Assembly: GCF_001831475.1 (NCBI RefSeq)
Contig: NZ_CP017688.1
Coordinates: 2,480,001-2,544,000 of the forward strand
Length of the DNA: 64,000 bases
From: Flavobacterium crassostreae
GTDB taxonomy: Bacteria; Bacteroidota; Bacteroidia; Flavobacteriales; Flavobacteriaceae
Direction: 5' to 3'
The notes under the pieces are model-generated. The model made no database searches, was not told where the DNA came from, and saw nothing but the letters and a program-made list of their open reading frames with translations. Of the stretch, positions 18,669 to 27,717 are shown one piece after another (position 1 is the stretch's first letter; each line of letters begins with the position of its first letter). The position numbers and the translations under genes were made by a program.

Positions 18669-18691
18669 GTTTGTTTTTTTTTAATAGGTAA

Positions 18692-18699
18692 CAAAAGTA
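18692..18699 (-). promoter_or_regulatory. Predicted -7 box of the M48 gene
   Basis: TACTTTTG on the minus strand (18699-18692), identical to the rpsA -7 box, lies 23 bases before the ATG and implies a leader of about 18 nt. Confidence 0.45.
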
Positions 18700-18760
18700 C
18701 AATTATAATTAAATTATCATTTATAAAATTTACTTCAATTGTATCTTTTTTTTGACTTGG

Positions 18761-21160
18761 TTATACTCCAGTTATATGCACTACATGAAATTCTTTGGCT
18801 ACTTTCAAAAAGCCTTCTTTTTTATAGGAAACTTTATCATACGAATCTTTTTCGTTATTAATCGCAATGGTGCTTATCTCAAAAGGTAAACCTATTAATT
18901 TTATTTCATAATGGGTGTAATTAGTTTCAAATTTACCTTCTTTGTGTAGTTGAATAATAACCTCGTTGTCTCTACCAATTACCTGAAAGGTCAAAAAACT
19001 GTATCTTCCTTTTTTATAATCGTACCCATCTTGAGCATCTTCATAAACAACGGATTTTTCTATTCCTTCTTTATAATAAACCTCTAATGTTAACACATCA
19101 AATTCCAACTCTTCTACATATTGCTGAACGGGGTATTTAGGCAAGATAGTGCCTGCTTTTACAAACAAGGGGATTTCGTCAAATTTAGTATCTACCCACA
19201 TTTCTCTACCTCCGCTAACTCTCTCATTGGTCCAATAATTGTACCAAGATCCTCTGGGTAGGTACATTCTTCTTCCTGAAGAATTGGGTTCTAAGATAGG
19301 ACATACTAAAATTTGATTTCCAAAAATAAACTCATCGTTACGATAATGGGTTTGGATATCCTCTTGATCATAATACACCAAGGGTTTAAGCATAGGGATG
19401 CCTTCTTCTATATATTGCCAAAACATGGTATATAAATAAGGTAACAATTGGTATCGGAGGTTGATAAATTTTCGGGTAATATCCAATACCTCCACATCAA
19501 ACGCCCATGGCTCTTGGTTGCCGTGATCTCCTGAAGAATGGGTTCTGCAAAAAGGATGAAATACGCCTAGCTGGATCCAGCGTGCATAGAGCTCTCCTGA
19601 GGGTTGTTCTGCAAATCCTCCAATATCCGAACCAGTAAATCCCATTCCTGAAATAGACAACCGCTGTACCTGAATATTGGCTAGCCATAAATGTTCCCAA
19701 GTAGCTACATTATCTCCAGTCCAAGAGGAGCTATAGCGTTGCGTACCCGAATAGGCGGATCTGGTGATAATAAAAGGTCTTTTGGGGTAGGTATATTTCT
19801 TGACGCCTTGGTAGGTGGCTCTGGCCATTTGCATGCCATAAATATTGTGTGCTTTTCTGTGGCTACAAGGGTTTCCGTCATAATCGTGCCGCACATCCAT
19901 TGGAAAAGTTTTGTTTGGCACCTCCATAACTGCTGGCTCGTTCATATCGTTCCAAACTCCCTTGACTCCTATTTCGGAAATTAACTCTTTGAACAATCCT
20001 GCCCACCATTCTCTAACCTCTGGATTGGTATAGTCTGGAAAATTACATTCTCCTGGCCATACCTTGCCTTTCATGTAAGGACCATCGGCTCTTTTGCAAA
20101 AAAAATCTTTTTCTAAGGCTTCTTTATATACAAAATAATCGGTGTCGATTTTTATACCTGGATCTATGATCACTATGGTTTTAAAGCCATTATCGCTTAA
20201 CTCGCTAACCATTCTTTTGGGGTCCGGAAAATAATTTTTATTCCAAGTAAAACATCGAAATCCTTCCATATAATCTATATCCAGATAAATAGCGTCACAG
20301 GGTATTTTTAGGGCTCTAAATTTGGCCGTGATTTCTTTGACGTTTTTTTCGGGATAATAGCTCCATTTGCATTGATGGTACCCAAGGGCCCACATTGGCG
20401 GCAGCTCTGGTTTGCCTGTTAGGTCGGTGTATCTGGTAACTACTTCTTGCATTTGGGGACCATAGATAAAGTAATAGTTCATCTCGCCTCCTTCGGACCA
20501 AAAACTGCTAACGTTTCTGCGTTCGTAACAAAAATCAAAGAAGGTTCTAAAAGTATTGTCAAAAAATATTCCGTAGGATTGGTTGTTTTGCAACCCAATG
20601 TAAAAAGGAACTACTTTGTATAGCGGTTCTTGGTCTTTTTGGTAGGCATATTGGTCTGTGGCAAAGTTTTCTACTCGTTTGCCTTTGAGGTTCATTTGAG
20701 TGGCTTTGTCTCCTAGACCATAAAAACTTTCGCCGTCTTTAGAAACCTTGCTCATTTTGACAATATTGCCTCCAAACTCATAACTTTCTTCCCAATGAAA
20801 ACCCAATTCGTCTTCTAACAATACGTTGTCTTGTAAGTCATAAATACAAACCCGTAGATCTGATTTTTGGATAACGCATTTGAGTTTACTGGTTATTATT
20901 TGGTACGATTCGGTTTTGTCTACTACCTCCAAAAAGTTGTATCCATGCGTATGGTTATCGTCTATTGCGTATGAAAAATCCGTACTAAAATATCCTTTGG
21001 TAGTGTATCTAAATCGGATTAAGCTATCTCTTAGGACCGTAACCTTCAAGATAACATTATTGTCTGTATAAAAATAAACGGAGTCAACGTTTTGATCAAA
21101 AGAAACAATTTTAGAGGGATATAAATTTCCTTTATATTCTAATTCTGTGTTTGTAATCAT
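18761..21160 (-). CDS. Alpha-glucosidase, glycoside hydrolase family 31
   Basis: This 799-residue protein has no signal peptide. The N-terminal beta-sandwich leads to a (beta/alpha)8 barrel with PPMWALGYHQCKWSYYPE, the nucleophile region GVWNDMNEP (Asp405), and the downstream acid region RTHSSGDHGNQEPW. GH31 enzymes of this type release glucose from maltose and malto-oligosaccharides. It lies downstream of glgB in the same direction with a 215-bp gap, so it may be expressed on its own, but the neighbourhood links it to glycogen or starch breakdown. Confidence 0.92.
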   Translation of the reverse strand: MITNTELEYKGNLYPSKIVSFDQNVDSVYFYTDNNVILKVTVLRDSLIRFRYTTKGYFSTDFSYAIDDNHTHGYNFLEVVDKTESYQIITSKLKCVIQKSDLRVCIYDLQDNVLLEDELGFHWEESYEFGGNIVKMSKVSKDGESFYGLGDKATQMNLKGKRVENFATDQYAYQKDQEPLYKVVPFYIGLQNNQSYGIFFDNTFRTFFDFCYERRNVSSFWSEGGEMNYYFIYGPQMQEVVTRYTDLTGKPELPPMWALGYHQCKWSYYPEKNVKEITAKFRALKIPCDAIYLDIDYMEGFRCFTWNKNYFPDPKRMVSELSDNGFKTIVIIDPGIKIDTDYFVYKEALEKDFFCKRADGPYMKGKVWPGECNFPDYTNPEVREWWAGLFKELISEIGVKGVWNDMNEPAVMEVPNKTFPMDVRHDYDGNPCSHRKAHNIYGMQMARATYQGVKKYTYPKRPFIITRSAYSGTQRYSSSWTGDNVATWEHLWLANIQVQRLSISGMGFTGSDIGGFAEQPSGELYARWIQLGVFHPFCRTHSSGDHGNQEPWAFDVEVLDITRKFINLRYQLLPYLYTMFWQYIEEGIPMLKPLVYYDQEDIQTHYRNDEFIFGNQILVCPILEPNSSGRRMYLPRGSWYNYWTNERVSGGREMWVDTKFDEIPLFVKAGTILPKYPVQQYVEELEFDVLTLEVYYKEGIEKSVVYEDAQDGYDYKKGRYSFLTFQVIGRDNEVIIQLHKEGKFETNYTHYEIKLIGLPFEISTIAINNEKDSYDKVSYKKEGFLKVAKEFHVVHITGV

Positions 21161-21375
21161 AGGATGGTAAATTAATTATTTTAGGCTTAGGATAAGGAGT
21201 AAACGTACAAAAAAAACTTTGTTAGCCACTAAATACCAGCCAATTGTTAACAAAAAGGTTACAATAACAACCCATAGAATACTAAAAATTTAAGTTTTTA
21301 AAAATACGGCATACACAGGCTATAGAGGCAACTAAAACGGTGTTTAAATGTATGTACTCTCTTGGAATTTTTATT

Positions 21376-23283
21376 TTAAATTATTTTAAAAACACTAATC
21401 CCTAAAGGAGCTAATTGTATGGCTGCAGAATAAGCTCTTGCGTCATAAGCAATCAATTCTATGGGTATCTCTATAGCGTTTTGGAGGTTACTCCCACCAT
21501 AAATTTTTGCATCCGAATGAAATATTTCAACCAAATTTCCTCCTCTTGGAATGCCTATTCTGTAATTATCCCGAACTATTTGGGTAAAATTACACACCAC
21601 CACCAAATCATCTTTGGTGTTGTTTCCTTTTCTGATAAAGGAAAGTACGGCATTTTGATGGTCCGAATAATTAATCCATTCAAAACCATCGTGACTAAAT
21701 TGTTTTTCGTGCAAAGCGGGTTCTTTTTTGTAGAGGCTATTGAGTGCAATTATTAGTTCTTTAATTCCGTTATGATAGGGATATTGTAACAAATGCCAAT
21801 CCAGACTTTGCTGAAAATTCCACTCCTCACTCTGACCAAATTCACAGCCCATAAACAATAATTTGGCTCCCGGATGGGTAAACATATAACTGTACAGCAA
21901 ACGTAAATTAGCAAACTTTTGCCATTCATCACCAGGCATTCTGGTTGCTATAGATCCTTTGCCATGCACTACCTCATCATGGGATAGCGGAAGCATAAAG
22001 TTTTCGGAAAAAACATAGGTCATCGAAAAAGTCAACTCATTTTGATGGTGTTTTCTATAAACCGTTTCTTTTTTAAAATAATTGAGCGTATCGTGCATCC
22101 AACCCATCATCCATTTCATTCCAAATCCCAATCCGCCCATGGAGGTAGGTCTGGATACCATCGGAAAGGATGTGCTTTCTTCGGCTATGGTTTGCACGTC
22201 GGGATAGTTTGCATAAACGGCCTGATTAAACTCTTTTAAAAAACTAATGGTATCTAGGTTTTCATTGCCGCCATAACAATTAGGCTCCCACTCTGTTGCA
22301 GCTCTGGAATAATCCAAATACAACATCGAGGCAACTGCGTCTACCCGCAGCGCATCTGCGTGATAGAGTTGCAACCAAAATAAGGCATTGCTAATTAAAA
22401 ACGAACGTACCTCGTTGCGTCCGTAATTAAAAACCAAACTTTTCCAGTCGGGATGGTAGCCTTTTCTGCGATCCGGGTGTTCATAGAGATTGGATCCGTC
22501 AAAAAAACCCAAACCATGACTATCATCCGGAAAATGGGAAGGAACCCAATCTAAAATCACACCAATCCCTGCCTGATGTAGTGCATCTACCAAAAACATA
22601 AAATCTTCTGGCTTGCCAAATCGGGAACTAGGCGCAAAATAACCCGTTAATTGATAGCCCCAAGAAGGGTCATAAGGATACTCCATAATGGGCATAAACT
22701 CTACGTGAGTAAACCCCATTGTTACAACATAGTCTACTAGATCTGTAGCAAATTCGGTATAAGTCAAAAAACGATTATCTGGCCCCTTGCGTTTCCAAGA
22801 GCCTAAATGTACCTCATAGACTGAATAGGGTTGGTCTAGACTATTGTGTTGGTGCCTTTTTTGCATCCAATTGGCATCTTTCCAGTTATAGTCTAAATCC
22901 CAAACAACAGAGGCAGTATTAGGGGGTTGCTCACAGTAAAAAGCAAATGGATCTGCTTTTTCGGTGGTTATTGCATTCGTATTGGATTGGATTTTATATT
23001 TGTAAAGGGCTCCTTTTTGAATCCCTGGGATAAAGCCTTCCCAAATTCCTGAGGCATCCCAGCGTACTTCTAATGGATGCGCATCTTGACTCCAATAATT
23101 AAAATCTCCAACTACCGAAACGGCTTGTGCTGTAGGTGCCCATACGGCAAAATAAACCCCCAGAACGCCTTGTCTTTCTATACAATGTGCTCCTAGCTTT
23201 TCGTACAAACGATAATGCTTGCCAGCTTTGAATAGCTCAATATCAAAATCAGTAAAAAGGGAATGCGAAAATACGTTATTCAT
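21376..23283 (-). CDS. glgB: 1,4-alpha-glucan branching enzyme
   Basis: The 635-residue protein has an N-terminal carbohydrate-binding module (CBM48; VYFAVWAPTAQAVSVVGDFN near 43-62) and a GH13 barrel with YSVYEVHLGSW (153-163), ALRVDAVASML (nucleophile Asp315), TIAEES (acid Glu368) and LSHDEVVHGK. It makes the alpha-1,6 branches of glycogen in the cytosol. It follows glgC by 66 bases and is presumably in the glgA-glgC-glgB transcript. The intergenic gap holds a short repeat and palindrome described separately. Confidence 0.96.
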   Translation of the reverse strand: MNNVFSHSLFTDFDIELFKAGKHYRLYEKLGAHCIERQGVLGVYFAVWAPTAQAVSVVGDFNYWSQDAHPLEVRWDASGIWEGFIPGIQKGALYKYKIQSNTNAITTEKADPFAFYCEQPPNTASVVWDLDYNWKDANWMQKRHQHNSLDQPYSVYEVHLGSWKRKGPDNRFLTYTEFATDLVDYVVTMGFTHVEFMPIMEYPYDPSWGYQLTGYFAPSSRFGKPEDFMFLVDALHQAGIGVILDWVPSHFPDDSHGLGFFDGSNLYEHPDRRKGYHPDWKSLVFNYGRNEVRSFLISNALFWLQLYHADALRVDAVASMLYLDYSRAATEWEPNCYGGNENLDTISFLKEFNQAVYANYPDVQTIAEESTSFPMVSRPTSMGGLGFGMKWMMGWMHDTLNYFKKETVYRKHHQNELTFSMTYVFSENFMLPLSHDEVVHGKGSIATRMPGDEWQKFANLRLLYSYMFTHPGAKLLFMGCEFGQSEEWNFQQSLDWHLLQYPYHNGIKELIIALNSLYKKEPALHEKQFSHDGFEWINYSDHQNAVLSFIRKGNNTKDDLVVVCNFTQIVRDNYRIGIPRGGNLVEIFHSDAKIYGGSNLQNAIEIPIELIAYDARAYSAAIQLAPLGISVFKII

Positions 23284-23323
23284 ATCAGGCTATGGTGTTG
23301 CTAATTGGTACCAATCAGGCTAT
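23284..23323. repeat. Direct repeat around a 12-bp palindrome in the glgC-glgB gap
   Basis: ATCAGGCTAT occurs at 23284-23293 and again at 23314-23323. Between them lies the perfect palindrome ATTGGTACCAAT (23304-23315), which overlaps the second copy by two bases. Confidence 0.6.
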
Positions 23324-23349
23324 TGTTGTTGTTTTTTTTTGAAAAAGTA

Positions 23350-24630
23350 TTATTCTATTCTAAAATTATCTGGTAGGATAGATCCTTTTTTGATCACTAC
23401 AATACCTTCTCGGATGGCATATAATTCTGTAGAAAAATCCTCTAAATGAGCGCCTCCATTGATATAAACGCCGTTACCAATTCGGACATTTTTATCTACC
23501 AATGCATTGTTTATAAAACAATCTTCGCCAATACCTATCCAAATTTTATCTTTGTTTTTATCTTTCGCAATTTCTTCCTCGGTTTGATAAAAATCATTAC
23601 CCATTACATACGAATTTTGAATTATGGTGCCTTTGCCAATTTTGGATCGGATGCCTATAACGGATTTCTTTATTTCCTTAGCACTCACAATACAACCTTC
23701 AGAAATCAACGATTTTTCTATCAAAGAATGGTTAAATTTAGAAGGAGGCAACAACCGCGGTCGGGTATAAATTTTGTTTTCGTTGTCAAACAAATTAAAC
23801 TTAGGAATGTCTTCTGTCAAGCCGATATTTGCTTCAAAGAAAGAATCTATGTTTCCTATATCAGTCCAATAGCCTTCGTATTGGTAACTCAGTATTTTGT
23901 TTTTTCCTACTGCTTGGGGTATTATTTCATTTCCAAAATCCTTTGTATCTGGATTAGACATTAACTCTACCAGTAGTTCTTTATTAAATATATAAATACC
24001 CATGGAGGCCAAGTAGTGTTTCTCTTGGCTCTTCATCTCTGGGCTTACGTCCGATTTCCAATCCGGCAAAAGCGTTTTGTTTGGTTTTTCTATAAATGCC
24101 GTTATGAGGTTTTCTTTATTGGTTTTCATAATACCAAATTCAGGAGCATCTTTGGCATTTACTGGTAGTGTAGCTATCGAAATTGCTGCTCCAGATTTCA
24201 TGTGCGCTTCAATCATCTCGTTAAAATCCATTTGATAAAGTTGGTCTCCCGAAAGGATTAAGGCATAATCAAATTCGTGGCTCAAAAAATGGGGCATGCA
24301 CTGTCTAACAGCATCTGCGGTTCCTTGAAACCATTTGGGATTGTCTGGGGTTTGTTCTGCTGCCAGAATATCTACAAATTCTTGACTAAAGGCGTTAAAT
24401 GTATAGGTGTTTTTTATGTGGGCATTTAACGATGCAGAGTTAAATTGTGTGAGTACAAACATTCTTTTAATGTCTGAATTCATACAATTAGAAATTGGAA
24501 TATCAACCAGTCTATATTTTCCAGCAATGGGCACCGCTGGTTTGGATCTAGTTGCTGTTAGGGGGTACAATCTGGATCCTTGTCCGCCACCAAGAATAAT
24601 CGAAATTACATTTTTGTTTTTAACTTTCAT
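23350..24630 (-). CDS. glgC: Glucose-1-phosphate adenylyltransferase
   Basis: The 426-residue protein starts with the nucleotidyltransferase signature GGGQGSRLYPLT (14-25), followed by the PAVPIAGKYRLVD segment. The C-terminal third is a left-handed beta-helix of hexapeptide-like repeats. It makes ADP-glucose from ATP and glucose-1-phosphate, the committed step of glycogen synthesis, and is usually allosterically regulated. Its start is 2 bases after the end of glgA, showing tight co-expression. Confidence 0.96.
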   Translation of the reverse strand: MKVKNKNVISIILGGGQGSRLYPLTATRSKPAVPIAGKYRLVDIPISNCMNSDIKRMFVLTQFNSASLNAHIKNTYTFNAFSQEFVDILAAEQTPDNPKWFQGTADAVRQCMPHFLSHEFDYALILSGDQLYQMDFNEMIEAHMKSGAAISIATLPVNAKDAPEFGIMKTNKENLITAFIEKPNKTLLPDWKSDVSPEMKSQEKHYLASMGIYIFNKELLVELMSNPDTKDFGNEIIPQAVGKNKILSYQYEGYWTDIGNIDSFFEANIGLTEDIPKFNLFDNENKIYTRPRLLPPSKFNHSLIEKSLISEGCIVSAKEIKKSVIGIRSKIGKGTIIQNSYVMGNDFYQTEEEIAKDKNKDKIWIGIGEDCFINNALVDKNVRIGNGVYINGGAHLEDFSTELYAIREGIVVIKKGSILPDNFRIE

Positions 24631-24632
24631 AT

Positions 24633-26051
24633 TTATGGGTTAATTAATAGGTTGTATAACGCTAAGTATTCTTGACATACACGCTCCCAGGAATGATCCT
24701 CAAGCATTCCTGAAAGTAGTATTTTAGTAAAAGCTGTGGTGTCTTTGTATAGCTTTGCTCCTCTTTGGATCGAATAAATAATATCTTCTACCGAAGCTTG
24801 GTTGTGGCTTATTCCGTTACCGCCATCACCAAAATCAATCACGGTGTCTTGTAGTCCTCCCGTTTTTCTAACAATAGGCATCGTACCATAGCGCAAGGCA
24901 TACATTTGGTTCAAACCACAAGGCTCCACCCGCGAAGGCATTATTAAAAAATCAGAACCAGCATAGATCAAATGAGCCAATTCTTCGTTATAACCAATAT
25001 AGGTGTGGTAATTTCGTGGATAACTCCCCTCTAGGGCGGTTAGTTGTTTTTCAATATCTGGATTGCCAGATCCTAGAATTAAAACAGTAATTTCTTGGGG
25101 CATTTGTGCCAACACCGCTGCGATTGCTTGTGGTAGCAAATCGGCTCCTTTTTCTTCATAGAGTCTTCCTATAAAAGAAAACAAGGGTTGGTTTGGGTCT
25201 AGATTAAAAAGAGCACACAAGGCTTTTTTATTTTCTTTTTTGCCTATTTCAAAAGTTTGCGTATTGTAATTACTCTTTAAGTAGCTGTCTTTATTAGGAT
25301 CCCAAAGCTGTGTATCAATGCCATTCAAGATGCCTTTGGATTTGTAACGCATACTTCTAAACAACGTTTCTAATCCATTGGCCTGTTGGTTAATTTGGGT
25401 CAAGTAGCTAGGCGAAACCGTAGTGATCTGCCAGGCACACTTTATGGCTGCTGCCAAAGAATTAATACAATGATCCCAATCCAGCAAATAAACGTATTGC
25501 AAATCAAATTCAGGCAAATAATGTAGTTTATCGTAGCCAAATTGCCCTTGATACAACCCATTATGAATCGTAATAATCGATGGAATAGATTGCAACGCCT
25601 GATATTTGTAGGCATACTGCATCAAAAACGGAATCAATCCAGTATGGTGGTCATGGCAATGCACACAATCCGGCAGGTTATCTCTGGATACAAGCCAGTC
25701 TAGAGTAGCAATTTGAAAAGAAACAAAACGTTCTATATCATCTGGATAACTATATATATCCGGACGATCAAAAAACTCGGGCAACGCTACAAGATAGAGT
25801 TCAAAACCCAATTTATTGGTAGTTTCTTTTAAAACATCAAACGCATACGCAAATTCACCCAACTGAATTGTTCCAGAATAAACATTCTCAAAAGAGTTTT
25901 CTTTTTTAAACTTCGTGTCATAAGCTGGTAGTACCACCTTTACATTCTCTCCAGCTGCCGTTTGGTATTTAGGCAAAGCGCCCACTACATCTGCCAAACC
26001 ACCCACTTTTGCAACGGGATAACACTCCGCACTAATATGAACTATATCCAT
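24633..26051 (-). CDS. glgA: Glycogen synthase (ADP-glucose, GT5)
   Basis: The 472-residue GT-B protein has the GT5 N-terminal KVGGLADVVGALP motif (15-27) that binds ADP-glucose, and a C-terminal Rossmann domain with the EPCGLNQMYALRYGT nucleotide-binding stretch. It extends alpha-1,4-glucan chains from ADP-glucose. It is the first gene of the glgA-glgC-glgB unit, and the region in front contains triplicated TTTACTTA. Confidence 0.96.
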   Translation of the reverse strand: MDIVHISAECYPVAKVGGLADVVGALPKYQTAAGENVKVVLPAYDTKFKKENSFENVYSGTIQLGEFAYAFDVLKETTNKLGFELYLVALPEFFDRPDIYSYPDDIERFVSFQIATLDWLVSRDNLPDCVHCHDHHTGLIPFLMQYAYKYQALQSIPSIITIHNGLYQGQFGYDKLHYLPEFDLQYVYLLDWDHCINSLAAAIKCAWQITTVSPSYLTQINQQANGLETLFRSMRYKSKGILNGIDTQLWDPNKDSYLKSNYNTQTFEIGKKENKKALCALFNLDPNQPLFSFIGRLYEEKGADLLPQAIAAVLAQMPQEITVLILGSGNPDIEKQLTALEGSYPRNYHTYIGYNEELAHLIYAGSDFLIMPSRVEPCGLNQMYALRYGTMPIVRKTGGLQDTVIDFGDGGNGISHNQASVEDIIYSIQRGAKLYKDTTAFTKILLSGMLEDHSWERVCQEYLALYNLLINP

Positions 26052-26061
26052 GAGTTACCTT

Positions 26062-26098
26062 TTTACTTATTTACTTATTTTTACTTATCTCAAATAAT
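26062..26098 (-). promoter_or_regulatory. glgA upstream region with three TAAGTAAA repeats
   Basis: On the plus strand TTTACTTA occurs at 26062-26069, 26070-26077 and 26080-26087 (TAAGTAAA on the coding strand). A degenerate -7 box ATTATTTG lies just upstream at 26098-26091, so the repeats would form the short 5' leader of glgA. Confidence 0.4.
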
Positions 26099-26236
26099 TT
26101 CGTCCGCAACAAGCAGGATTAAACCTAATTCAAATTAGCAATAAAACCATATCTCTTCAAAAAATACAGTACATTTATCTTTTCTAAAATTAGTAAAAAT
26201 TAAACAGAAAACACCCCCAAATAAAAATTTATTAAA

Positions 26237-27106
26237 ATGCCAAAAAAACATTCAAAACCTGCACAATCTATAAAAATACCTACACTAATTTTAAAGAGTA
26301 TTAAAATTATCTCTTACCTCTCTCCTAAATTAACCACACGGCTTGCCTTCAAACTATTTACAAGCCCCATAAAGTATCCCATGCCCAAGCGAGAACTAGA
26401 AATGAACACCAACAGTACCCAAGAAAAACGCAACATCCCAGCCATAAACAAACAAGTAGTCGTTTACCATTACGGCAAGAGCTCCCGCAAAGTACTGCTG
26501 GTTCATGGTTGGTCCGGTCGCGGCACCCAATTGGTAAAAATTGCCGACAGCTTAATCCAAGCAGGATACGCTACAATCAGTTTTGATGCACCCGGACACG
26601 GAAAATCTCCCAAAAGCAGCAGCAATATGGTAGATTTTATTGCTACAATTCAAGAAATCAACAAACACTACGGCCCCTTCGAAGCCGCCATTGGCCATTC
26701 CCTAGGAGGCATGTCTGTATTGAACGCCATAAAAGAAGGCCTACCTCTAAAAAGTGCCACCATAATAGGCAGCGGAGACATCGTTCAAGACATACTACAA
26801 GACTTTATAACAAAACTAGAATTGCCGCCAAAATATGCCCTACTCTTAAAAATCCATTTTGAAAAAAAATACGCCGGCAGCATGGCAGACTACTCCGCCT
26901 ACAAAGCAGCCCAAAAAACCACCATTCCGTTGCTGATACTACACGACCAACAAGATCTTGAAGTACCCGTAAAAGCAGCACAACACATCTATCAAAATGC
27001 CCCCGATGCCAGCCTTATACTGACCGAAAACTTAGGCCATCGCAAAATTTTGGGAGACAACAAAGTAGTCCAAAAAGTTTGTAACTTTACCCAAAAACAT
27101 TCCTAA
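26237..27106 (+). CDS. Alpha/beta hydrolase
   Basis: This 289-residue protein has an alpha/beta hydrolase core. The oxyanion/HGW stretch is VLLVHGWSGRG, the nucleophile Ser lies in the elbow GHSLGG, a candidate acid is in LHDQQDLEVP, and the catalytic His is in NLGHRKIL near the C-terminus. The first 60 residues are a basic, partly hydrophobic extension that may be membrane-associated. The substrate is unknown: lipase, esterase or carboxylesterase are all possible. It is 11 bases from msrB. Many codons end in C, more than in neighbouring genes. Confidence 0.82.
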   Translation: MPKKHSKPAQSIKIPTLILKSIKIISYLSPKLTTRLAFKLFTSPIKYPMPKRELEMNTNSTQEKRNIPAINKQVVVYHYGKSSRKVLLVHGWSGRGTQLVKIADSLIQAGYATISFDAPGHGKSPKSSSNMVDFIATIQEINKHYGPFEAAIGHSLGGMSVLNAIKEGLPLKSATIIGSGDIVQDILQDFITKLELPPKYALLLKIHFEKKYAGSMADYSAYKAAQKTTIPLLILHDQQDLEVPVKAAQHIYQNAPDASLILTENLGHRKILGDNKVVQKVCNFTQKHS

Positions 27107-27117
27107 ACCAAACAATC

Positions 27118-27519
27118 ATGGACTACCCACTACACAAAACCGAGGCCCAATGGAAAAAAGAACTAGGCCCAGAGAAATACCAAATACTACGCCAAAAAGG
27201 CACCGAAAGACCCCACACAGGCACCTACAACCTGCATTTTGAAAAAGGCACCTACTGCTGTGCAGCTTGCGCAGAACCCCTCTTTGCTAGTGACTCCAAA
27301 TTTGACGCCCATTGCGGCTGGCCCTCCTTTGATGCAGCACTACCCAACAAAGTAAAAACCGTACTAGACAAATCCCACGGCATGCTACGTACCGAAATCG
27401 TATGCACCAATTGCGGCGGACACCTAGGGCATGTATTTGAAGACGGCCCAACCAAAACCAAACAACGTTACTGTGTCAATTCATTATCCGTAGCCTTCAC
27501 CCAAAAACAAAACCCCTAA
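27118..27519 (+). CDS. msrB: Peptide-methionine (R)-S-oxide reductase
   Basis: The 133-residue protein is a complete MsrB domain. Two zinc-binding CxxC pairs (CAAC and CTNC), the CGWPSFD segment, GGHLGHVFEDGP and the catalytic cysteine in RYCVNS are all present. It reduces methionine-R-sulfoxide in oxidised proteins. There is no signal peptide, so it acts in the cytosol. It is probably co-transcribed with the alpha/beta hydrolase in front. Confidence 0.96.
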   Translation: MDYPLHKTEAQWKKELGPEKYQILRQKGTERPHTGTYNLHFEKGTYCCAACAEPLFASDSKFDAHCGWPSFDAALPNKVKTVLDKSHGMLRTEIVCTNCGGHLGHVFEDGPTKTKQRYCVNSLSVAFTQKQNP

Positions 27520-27536
27520 AACCTTTCTTTTTTTTG

Positions 27537-27635
27537 GGGTGCCCTCCCTAAAAAGTCCGGTCGTGCTATCCGTTCCAAGTCCTCGCACCTCCTGCGTCGG
27601 GCTGTGGGCTATCCACTACTATCACTCACCCAACA
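27537..27635. repeat. GC-rich intergenic element, possible dispersed repeat
   Basis: About 100 bases between msrB and the convergent nitronate monooxygenase gene are clearly richer in G and C than all surrounding intergenic DNA. They include GGGGTGCCCTCCCT, GTCCGGTCGTGCTATCCG and GGGCTGTGGGCTATCCAC, with the pentamer CTATCC repeated. I recall similar elements in other Flavobacterium intergenic regions, but only one copy is in this window, so repeat status is not shown here. Confidence 0.4.
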
Positions 27636-27656
27636 CAAAAAAAGGTCCCCCAACAA

Positions 27657-27692
27657 AAAAGCAATTGCATCACCAGAGATACAATTGCTTTA
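27657..27692. terminator. Bidirectional terminator between msrB and the nitronate monooxygenase gene
   Basis: A 10-bp perfect stem (27658-27667 with 27682-27691, AAAGCAATTG) and a 14-nt loop, flanked by A and T runs, lies between convergent genes. Confidence 0.75.
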
Positions 27693-27717
27693 TAAAAGTT
27701 GTTAGCATTTCTAAAAA

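Noticed and set aside
23446..23964. Open frame of 172 codons on the plus strand
   Set aside because: It lies wholly within glgC on the other strand, which is unambiguous; it is a frame shadow.
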